A stretch of 40,290 nt of DNA from an uncultured Asticcacaulis sp. (GTDB lineage: Bacteria > Pseudomonadota > Alphaproteobacteria > Caulobacterales > Caulobacteraceae). Shown in pieces: positions 34,382-40,290 of this stretch. The stretch lies in the NCBI GenBank assembly GCA_946482045.1, contig CAMLPZ010000003.1:1-40290 (forward strand), given 5' to 3'. Below the pieces are notes generated by a model. It saw only the letters and a list, made by a program, of their open reading frames with translations. It searched no databases and was not told the origin of the DNA. Position 1 is the stretch's first letter. Every line of letters begins with the position of its first letter. The position numbers were made by a program, and so were the translations under genes.

Positions 34382-35140
34382 TTAGCGCCGTTCGCCGATG
34401 AGGTGCATCAGGCTGGTGAAGATGTTGATGAAGTTGATGTATAGAGACAGTGCTCCGACGATCATGACCTTCTGCATGGCTTCTCCATTGGCGGCGAGTT
34501 CTGCATAGAGAATTTTGAGCCGCTGGGTTTCAAAGGCGGTGAGACCTGTGAACACCAGGACGCCCAGGCCTGACAGGGCGAACTGCAAGATCGAATTCTG
34601 CAGAAACAGGTTGACCAGGGCGGCGACCACAAGACCAATGACCGCCATCATCAGAAAGCCGCCCAGGCGTGCCAGATTGCGGTGCGTCGTGTACCCGTAA
34701 AGGCTGACCACACCGAAAGTGGCCGCCGCAACGAAGAAGACCTGAGCGATGGAGGTTGCGGTATATGCCAGCGCGATTGTCGTCAGGGACAACCCCATCA
34801 AGACGGCGAATGTCCAGTAAGCGGCCTGGGCCGCCGCAAGGCTCATACGCTGCAGGCCGAAGCCCAGCAGAAGCGCCAGCCCAAGTGGGCTAAGCGCAAC
34901 CACCCACCCCGCCGGCTGCAGGCCCGCTATCCGGTCTCCGTTCATAATATAGACGGCATCGATGAAAGGCTGGGATTGCGCGGCAAGAAAGGCGACCGCG
35001 CCGCTGACCATGAGCGCCAGCGCCATATAGGAGTAAATGCCCAGCATATACTGGCGCAGGCCGACATCGATGGGGACAGATATAGCCTTGGCACGCGGGG
35101 GTCGATGCGTAGCCCCGGGCGAAGAACTTCGACGAAGCAT
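34382..35140 (-). CDS. Bax inhibitor-1/YccA-family membrane protein
   Basis: A 252-aa protein with seven hydrophobic segments from about residue 35 to 250, after a basic cytoplasmic N-terminus (about 1-25). Family landmarks: VDVGLRQYMLGIYSYMA-like opening (here VPIDVGLRQYML), LSLTTIALAYTATSIAQVF, FETQRLKILYAELAANG and LYINFINIFTSLMHLIGERR at the end. BI-1/YccA proteins are inner-membrane, Ca2+/H+-leak-type or FtsH-associated proteins. Ribosome-binding site GGAGAGTGAG precedes the ATG. Confidence 0.93.
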   Translation of the reverse strand: MLRRSSSPGATHRPPRAKAISVPIDVGLRQYMLGIYSYMALALMVSGAVAFLAAQSQPFIDAVYIMNGDRIAGLQPAGWVVALSPLGLALLLGFGLQRMSLAAAQAAYWTFAVLMGLSLTTIALAYTATSIAQVFFVAAATFGVVSLYGYTTHRNLARLGGFLMMAVIGLVVAALVNLFLQNSILQFALSGLGVLVFTGLTAFETQRLKILYAELAANGEAMQKVMIVGALSLYINFINIFTSLMHLIGERR

Positions 35141-35626
35141 TGCTCACTCTCCATGACTAACGAAGCAATGCGGCCAGGATAGGTCAATGCCGCGCCAAAA
35201 AGCTGTTGCGTTTGGTCGACGCGGCCGCTGCCTTTCCGCTGCGTAGGTGTAAAAAACCTGTTGGTGAACCCCTTCGCAATTCCTACGACAAGCGCCCTAA
35301 CCCGAAACGGAAATCCAGCATCGCATTCGGTTAGATAAGGTTCGGCCCCCGCACAGCCGCGCGGCGGTGATCACACCATGGAGCGAACCTATGAAGACCA
35401 GCCCGCTTATCATAACTGGCACGGAACGGACCTTGGACACACCTGTCACATTGGCCGGTGGCGGGAGGCAATCCTGCCGGGCCGACGTCCTGCAGCCCGG
35501 GACAGCTTCGCGTAGCTGATAACGCCGCCTCGCCGACGCCCGGAACAGAACGCCAGATCGCGTCCAACTGATGTCATATCCGGCGGGAGACCAGGACGGC
35601 TTCCGTCGAACCACAGCGAATCCGTC
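35141..35626. other. divergent intergenic region, no convincing gene
   Basis: About 485 bp between the Bax-inhibitor gene (minus) and the zinc-ribbon gene (plus). It should hold both promoters. A 42-codon frame from ATG 35391 (GGAGCGAACCT upstream; product begins MKTSPLIITGTERTL) is the only small-gene candidate and is not convincing. No terminator or repeat was recognised. Confidence 0.3.
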
Positions 35627-35842
35627 ATGTCCAACCGCACCTGCCCTGACTGCCACACATTACTCAGCCGCTCTTTTCACGGCGCCGTCGAAATCGATAC
35701 CTGCGCCACCTGTGGGGGCGTCTGGCTCGACAGCGGCGAACTTGACCGGATCGTAGAGCAGGGGCTGTTCGGCCTCCTGCCCAGATCGCGATACCAAACC
35801 GCAGCGCCACGCCGCCGGCGGCCAATATGCGAATTTGACTAG
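35627..35842 (+). CDS. zinc-ribbon (TFIIB-type) small protein
   Basis: A 71-aa protein with a TFIIB-like zinc ribbon: CPDC (C6, C9) and CATCGGVWLDSGELD (C26, C29), the 'CxxCGGVWLDxGEL' signature of the zf-TFIIB family. The basic C-terminus is RSRYQTAAPRRRRP. The family is widespread but its function is unknown; nucleic-acid or protein binding is presumed. Ribosome-binding site weak. Confidence 0.85.
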   Translation: MSNRTCPDCHTLLSRSFHGAVEIDTCATCGGVWLDSGELDRIVEQGLFGLLPRSRYQTAAPRRRRPICEFD

Positions 35843-35945
35843 GGCGGACCTCGGCCCGGGTGGCCGCGCCTGCGCGCATGCTTTGTTTTAACGCACATCT
35901 TATTCAAAACCCGTTTCGGGATGTGCTTGTTTTCAGGACACTCCG

Positions 35946-36929
35946 ATGGAACTGCTTTTCGAGCCTGTTATGGGAAAGCCCGCCTGGATGTGGGCGGCCT
36001 TCCTTTCTATTGTCATCCTCCTGCTGGCGTTCGACCTGGGCGTGCTTCACCGCAAGTCCCACACGGTCGGCATTGCCGAAAGCCTTTGGATGAGCGCCTT
36101 CTACATTGCCATCGCCCTGGGCTTCGGCGCGTGGATCTGGTTTGAACTGGGGGATCAGGCCGGCAAGGAATATCTGACAGGGTTTATCGTCGAAAAAACC
36201 CTGGCAATGGACAATGTCTTTGTTATTTCGCTGATATTCACCTATTTCGCCGTCCCCCGCGAATACCAGCACCGGGTATTGTTCTGGGGCATCCTCGGCG
36301 TCATCGTTCTGCGGGGCATAATGATCGGGCTAGGGGCCACTCTGGTGGCCCAGTACAGCTGGATACTCTACCTTTTTGCGGTCTTCCTGATTTTCACGGG
36401 CGTCAAGATGCTCGTGTCCGGCAACGAAGAGCCCGACATTGAAAAGAACGGTATGTTGAAGCTCTTGCGTAAAATCATACCGGTATCACAGGCGCTTGAT
36501 GGCAATAAGTTCGTGACACGGCAGCGGGACGAGCGCACCGGAAAATGGCGTACCCTTGCCACGCCGCTGCTCATCACATTGCTTATGGTCGAGTTTGTCG
36601 ACCTTGTGTTCGCGGTCGACAGTGTGCCCGCCATATTCACGATCACCCTTGACCCCTACATCGTCTACACCAGCAACATCTTTGCAATCCTTGGCCTGCG
36701 CGCACTCTACTTTGCCCTGGCAGCGGTCATACATCGTTTCAAATACTTGAAACCCGCCTTGGCCATAGTGCTCATCTTCATCGGCGCCAAGCCGTTCGTG
36801 GCCGACTGGATGGGACTTGAAAAGTTTCCGCCGAACGTCTCTCTGGGCGTAACCCTGGCACTGATCCTGGGCGGGATTATCTGTTCGCTTGTTCTCACCA
36901 GCCATAAGCCGAAAGCGGAAAGCAAATAG
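35946..36929 (+). CDS. TerC-family (Alx-like) membrane transporter
   Basis: A 327-aa polytopic protein with about nine hydrophobic segments. TerC landmarks: FDLGVLHRKSHTVG near the N-terminus, EKTLAMDNVFVISLIFTYF (acidic metal-binding site), RTLATPLLITLLMVEFVDLV and FAVDSVPAIFTITLDPYIVY. Members are linked to Mn2+ export and to tellurite or alkaline-pH responses. No other ter gene is nearby, so an Alx/Mn-type role is more likely than tellurite resistance. I looked for a yybP-ykoY riboswitch in the ~100 bp upstream and did not find one. Confidence 0.93.
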   Translation: MELLFEPVMGKPAWMWAAFLSIVILLLAFDLGVLHRKSHTVGIAESLWMSAFYIAIALGFGAWIWFELGDQAGKEYLTGFIVEKTLAMDNVFVISLIFTYFAVPREYQHRVLFWGILGVIVLRGIMIGLGATLVAQYSWILYLFAVFLIFTGVKMLVSGNEEPDIEKNGMLKLLRKIIPVSQALDGNKFVTRQRDERTGKWRTLATPLLITLLMVEFVDLVFAVDSVPAIFTITLDPYIVYTSNIFAILGLRALYFALAAVIHRFKYLKPALAIVLIFIGAKPFVADWMGLEKFPPNVSLGVTLALILGGIICSLVLTSHKPKAESK

Positions 36930-36937
36930 CGCTTGCG

Positions 36938-37048
36938 CCATTACGCACCAGGCTGCTGGCTCTGACCGAGAACTCCCTGTTCTACTAGACCATCACCGCG
37001 TTGATCCTGGTCAACGCGGTGATGGTATTGATGCCTACCGCAGGTTAG
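36938..37048 (+). pseudogene. possible remnant of a voltage-gated ion-channel gene 5' end
   Basis: One frame reads LRTRLLALTENSLFY, a stop, then TITALILVNAVMVL before ending. This resembles the first helix of bacterial ion-transport channels ('…F…ITALILLNAV.LGLET'). It is interrupted by TAG (36986) and ends after ~20 more codons. The match is short, so this is tentative. Confidence 0.22.
36989..37026. repeat. perfect 15-bp inverted repeat downstream of terC
   Basis: ACCATCACCGCGTTG (36989-37003) and its exact reverse complement (37012-37026) flank an 8-nt loop. No T-run follows, so it is not a standard intrinsic terminator, though it may stop or protect the 3' end of the terC transcript. The next ~280 bp (37049-37327) hold nothing I recognise. 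Confidence 0.8.
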
Positions 37049-37327
37049 GGCTTTGAGTGGGCGCCTGCTTAAACGGGTGGATCAGATCATCTTACAATTT
37101 GCATATTGGCAAAGCGGGCTAACGCCTAATTCTTGAGCTGCTCGACAGTGCGATCGCCGATTGCGCTTGTTTCCGGCGTAACGCTTTTTCGTCGCGGACT
37201 TCGTGGTGGTTGCTGGAGGTGCAATCCGGCGGACTAGCGGCGCTTGCGAAATTTGCCGCCTTGCTTGGCCGCAACCAGACAATTCAGTGTGCCATTTTCG
37301 CGTCACCGAACTGCAAACAAACTTTAT

Positions 37328-37412
37328 GTTGCGTTTCGTTACGTTTCGATTTGACAGTTTTTCGAAGCTAATGTTACGTTTTCATTAGGTCTCATTGGAA
37401 AGCGAAACGTTT
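37328..37412 (+). promoter_or_regulatory. promoter/operator region of the TonB-dependent receptor with repeated GTTACGTTT boxes
   Basis: Tandem 10-mers GTTGCGTTTC (37328-37337) and GTTACGTTTC (37338-37347), a third copy GTTACGTTTT (37373-37382), and a palindrome AAACGTTT (37405-37412). A -35-like TTGACA lies at 37351-37356 with a weak -10 (TACGTT) 18 bp on, so the third box would overlap -10. This is an operator-like layout; the regulator is unknown and not in the window. Confidence 0.45.
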
Positions 37413-37478
37413 GTTTGCGATTTTGTTTCCAAACGAAGGCTGATTTGGTCGTTCAAACATGAAAATGGGATATTTCAA

Positions 37479-40277
37479 ATGTACCGTCGTCAGTCTTTCC
37501 GCGCCGTCGCGCTCACCGGCGCAGCTTTTGCTGCCCTCCTGACCGCCAGTTCCGCCTTTGCGCAGGACTCGGCGCCGGCACCGGTCGAGAGTGAAGAGGT
37601 CGTCATCGTCGGCGTCCGCGGCAGCTCCGCGCGCGCCATCCGTACCAAGCGCAATGCCACGACGGTGACGGATTCGATCAGCGCACTGGAACTCGGTACC
37701 TTCCCGGATGACAACGTCGCGGACTCGTTGGCGCACATCACCGGGGTTTCGATTTCGCGCGGCGCCGGCGGCGAAGGCCGCACGGTCAGTGTCCGCGGTC
37801 TGGGGCCGGAATATACACTATCGACCTTTAACGGCCGGATCCTGGCGACCGACGGGGCGGGGCGCGACTTTGCCTATGACGTCCTGCCGTCCGACGTCAT
37901 CAGCGGCGCCGACGTTGTCAAGGGCGCGGAGGCCTCGCTGACCGAAGGCGCCATCGGCGGCCTGGTTAACCTGCGCTCGGCCAGCCCGTTCGACAAGCGC
38001 GGCCAGCACGGCAGCGTGCGGTTCGAGGCCGATCGCAATCTGATGTCCGAACTGGACGGCAAGAAGATTTCCGGTGTCTACAGCAACACCTTTGCCGACG
38101 ACACCTGGGGCATCCTGTTGGGCGTGGTGCTGGAACAGCGCGACGACCGCAGCGATATCGCAGGCAATGACGGCGGTTGGAGCCGCAATGCCGACCCCAC
38201 TGACGAAAGCTGGTTATGGGGCAATACCTGGGGCGGTGCTATAGATCCGAACGGTAATGGCGTGCTCGATGAAGAGGAATACGGCCTGATCGGACCTGGC
38301 CAATTCCGCGTCGGTTCGATCCTCGAAAAGAAGGAGCGCACGGCCTTTACCGGTAAACTGGAATGGCGTCCCTCCGACATCTTCCGCCTGGTCTTCGACG
38401 GCCTGTCGACCAAGCTCGACTCGCCGGAAGTGGGTTACCAGCAGTCCTTCTATCCGCTGTTCGCGCCCGACCGCTGGTCGAACGTGGTCATCCAGGACGG
38501 CATCGTCACCAGCTTTGACATGACCAATCCCGACCCGGAGCTGCGGATGAACCCGGAGCTGCTCAACCAGACCTCTTACCGCGTGGTGGAAACCCAGCTG
38601 TTCGGCGTCAACGCCCAATGGCAGGTATCGGACACGCTGAGCCTGACCGGCGACCTCTACAGCTCGACCTCCAAGCGTCATTCAGGCGGGCAGGACAGCT
38701 ATGTCGTCCTGCGTATGAATCAGCCGAACTCCGCGCACATATCGCTGACCGGCGATCGCGTGCCCAACGTCACTGTCGATTTTGACGACGGCCGCGACCT
38801 GGCGTCGGGCCTCGCCAATGGTGAGTTTGGCGATGCCGATTTCAACACGCACTACTTCTCGCTGGCCGGCGACAATATAGATGACGAAATCATTGGCGCC
38901 ACGGTTGCCGGCAAATGGGCGACCAGCCGTGGCTGGTTGGAAAGCGTGCAGTTCGGCACCAGCTATACCGACCGGAAGAAGTCACGTGACCTGGTCAACA
39001 ACGCCCTAACCGGTGGCGCCGACTACTATTCCGGCAACTACGCCATCAATGTCGAAGACCTGGGCGGCAATGTTATTTCGCACAGCTTCTCCTTGCCGAA
39101 CTTCATGAGCGAGGTCGGCGGCGACTTCCCGCGCACTTTCCTGGCCTTCGACATCGAAGCCTATCAGCAGGCCCTGGCCGCCTACAACGGCACGGCGCGT
39201 CCAGGCGGCGGCACGTACGATTACTCAAAGGCCGCGCCGGTGTGGAACCCGCTGCAAAGCTACCGCGTCGGCGAAAAGACCTGGGCGGCCTACGTCCAGG
39301 CCAACCTGACAGGCAGCAACTGGACCGGTAATGTCGGTTTGCGCGTCGTCAATACCAAGACAAATGCCCAGGCCTGGGATGCGAAGATCCTCGAGATCAT
39401 AGAGAACGGCGCCTTCAACTATACCGCCGTCTATGACGATCCGAGCGAGGTGACGCAGGACGCGGAAGAGACCTACCTCCTGCCGTCGTTTAACCTGAAC
39501 TACCGCTTCACCGAAGAACTGCGGCTGCGACTGGGCGCCGCCCGCACCATGGCCCGTCCGTCGGTCAACATGCTGGCCCCCACCAACACGACCGAAAGCG
39601 TGTCGTGGGGCGAGTTTACTCAGATCTATGGTGGCAATGCCGAGCTGAAGCCCTATCAAGCCGATCAGTTCGATGCCTCGCTGGAGTGGTATTTCAGCCG
39701 CAACTCGATCTTCAACGTCGCGGTCTTCACCAAGAAAATCAAGGACCAGATCACGACCAGCTGGGAACCGGGGCAGGACATCGGCGTACCCGGCTATTTG
39801 TTCAATGTCAGCCGCCCAATCAATGGCGACCATGCCAAGGTCGATGGCGTCGAAGTGGGCTTCCAGCATTTCCTGGAAAACGGCTTCGGCGTCCAGGCGC
39901 AGTACACGCGCAACTGGGCCAAGAGCTGGGTCGGCGAGCAGGAGCGTCCGCTGGAAGGCATCGCGCCATCCGTCTATTCGCTCAGTGCCGTCTATGAAAA
40001 AGGGCCGATCTCGCTGCGCCTGACCGGCGACCACACCGATGGTTTCGTCACCGCCATCAATGTCCTGGGCGAAGGCTATAACGAAGTCGCCGATCCGATC
40101 ACCTGGGTCACGGCGCACGCTTCGTACAAGATCAATGACCGGCTCGAACTCTCGCTCGAAGGCCAGAACCTGCTCGACGAAGCCCAGACCTACAGCATCA
40201 ATGGCAATCCGTTCCTGCCGCAGGGCTATTACCGCTACGGCGCTTCGGTGAAGCTGGGTGTGAGCTATCGGTTCTAA
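37479..40277 (+). CDS. TonB-dependent outer-membrane receptor (long Caulobacter/Xanthomonas type)
   Basis: A 932-aa receptor. The signal peptide is ~29 aa (MYRRQSFRAVALTGAAFAAL … SSAFAQ). A TonB-box-like EEVVIVGVRG follows, then the plug domain with IRTKRNATTVTDSISALELG, DNVADSLAHITGVSISRGAG, VSVRGLGPEYTLSTFNG and EGAIGGLVNLRSASPFD. The remaining ~700 residues are the beta-barrel, ending in the outer-membrane signal GVSYRF. The plug and barrel fit the TIGR01782 type, usually linked to uptake of plant- or algae-derived sugars; the substrate cannot be read here. The frame opens 28 codons earlier, but only the ATG at 37479 gives a signal peptide at the start. Confidence 0.95.
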   Translation: MYRRQSFRAVALTGAAFAALLTASSAFAQDSAPAPVESEEVVIVGVRGSSARAIRTKRNATTVTDSISALELGTFPDDNVADSLAHITGVSISRGAGGEGRTVSVRGLGPEYTLSTFNGRILATDGAGRDFAYDVLPSDVISGADVVKGAEASLTEGAIGGLVNLRSASPFDKRGQHGSVRFEADRNLMSELDGKKISGVYSNTFADDTWGILLGVVLEQRDDRSDIAGNDGGWSRNADPTDESWLWGNTWGGAIDPNGNGVLDEEEYGLIGPGQFRVGSILEKKERTAFTGKLEWRPSDIFRLVFDGLSTKLDSPEVGYQQSFYPLFAPDRWSNVVIQDGIVTSFDMTNPDPELRMNPELLNQTSYRVVETQLFGVNAQWQVSDTLSLTGDLYSSTSKRHSGGQDSYVVLRMNQPNSAHISLTGDRVPNVTVDFDDGRDLASGLANGEFGDADFNTHYFSLAGDNIDDEIIGATVAGKWATSRGWLESVQFGTSYTDRKKSRDLVNNALTGGADYYSGNYAINVEDLGGNVISHSFSLPNFMSEVGGDFPRTFLAFDIEAYQQALAAYNGTARPGGGTYDYSKAAPVWNPLQSYRVGEKTWAAYVQANLTGSNWTGNVGLRVVNTKTNAQAWDAKILEIIENGAFNYTAVYDDPSEVTQDAEETYLLPSFNLNYRFTEELRLRLGAARTMARPSVNMLAPTNTTESVSWGEFTQIYGGNAELKPYQADQFDASLEWYFSRNSIFNVAVFTKKIKDQITTSWEPGQDIGVPGYLFNVSRPINGDHAKVDGVEVGFQHFLENGFGVQAQYTRNWAKSWVGEQERPLEGIAPSVYSLSAVYEKGPISLRLTGDHTDGFVTAINVLGEGYNEVADPITWVTAHASYKINDRLELSLEGQNLLDEAQTYSINGNPFLPQGYYRYGASVKLGVSYRF

Positions 40278-40290
40278 AAGTAAGATCCCC

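Noticed and set aside
35171..35184. Second CCTATCCTG string (minus strand) resembling the nic core
   Set aside because: No inverted repeat at the right distance and no mobilisation gene nearby; a 9-bp match is expected by chance at this scale.
35391..35519. 42-codon plus-strand frame (MKTSPLIITGTERTL…) with a fair ribosome-binding site
   Set aside because: No domain, no conserved context, composition not clearly protein-like; kept only as a remark in the intergenic entry.
35843..35945. Possible yybP-ykoY manganese riboswitch upstream of the TerC gene
   Set aside because: The stretch is only about 100 bp and I could not see the conserved loop sequences or stems.
37082..37306. Minus-strand 74-codon frame upstream of the receptor
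   Set aside because: Low-complexity basic peptide, no ribosome-binding site, no family; probably chance.

Overview
The window is high-GC DNA with an alphaproteobacterial gene repertoire. It contains a KorB-type ParB, a VirB-type conjugation system, an RPA-family plasmid initiator, a Caulobacter/Sphingomonas-style long TonB-dependent receptor and an RpoH-like CTTGAC promoter. I infer a large conjugative plasmid or chromid of a Caulobacterales or Sphingomonadales bacterium. The genus cannot be fixed from sequence alone. Genes are packed tightly, with nine ATGA stop/start overlaps.

Layout. 1-5241 (minus): type IV secretion/mating-pair genes virB1-B2-B3-B4, a small EexN-like gene, virB6, and virB5 running off the window edge. 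5412-7860: a small unknown gene, the RPA-type replication initiator repA, and an iteron array with a DnaA box. Most iterons lie inside the 5' part of the repA reading frame. 8216-9300: ParA plus a ribbon-helix-helix partner (first partition module). 9566-18448 (plus): a plasmid set made of a 705-aa ParB-like protein, a 1443-aa methyltransferase/Strawberry-notch helicase, a Toprim protein and a DUF2493 protein. 18497-20389 (minus): htpG behind an RpoH-like promoter. 20908-23234 (plus): ssb, then a second partition module, parA plus korB-like parB. 23276-25038: hairpins, a predicted oriT with a nic core, mobC and a VirD2-like relaxase. 25238-25750: a hybrid remnant of an IS630 and an IS5-type transposase, marking the edge of the transfer backbone.

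25826-40277 is cargo. It holds a bacteriophytochrome kinase with a single-domain response regulator and a hybrid kinase (coupled operon); a KdpD-like kinase lacking the usual N-terminal sensor, with KdpE; a Bax-inhibitor-1 membrane protein with a 56-codon TTG-start gene behind it; a zinc-ribbon protein; a TerC-family transporter; and a TonB-dependent receptor. Neither kdpFABC nor a heme oxygenase gene is present in the window.

How it may work together. The predicted nic is on the minus strand at 23431/23430, so the minus strand would enter the recipient first, reading from korB/parA/ssb toward repA. All backbone genes from 8216 to 23234 except htpG are on the plus strand, so the transferred strand is their template and they are transcribed toward oriT. 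That is the expected layout of a leading region expressed early in the recipient (ssb, methyltransferase/helicase, ParB-like). The most unusual feature is the iteron array. An 18-bp unit repeats at a 29-bp step inside repA, and because 29 is not a multiple of 3 the same DNA is read in all three frames, giving a rotating set of three peptide motifs.
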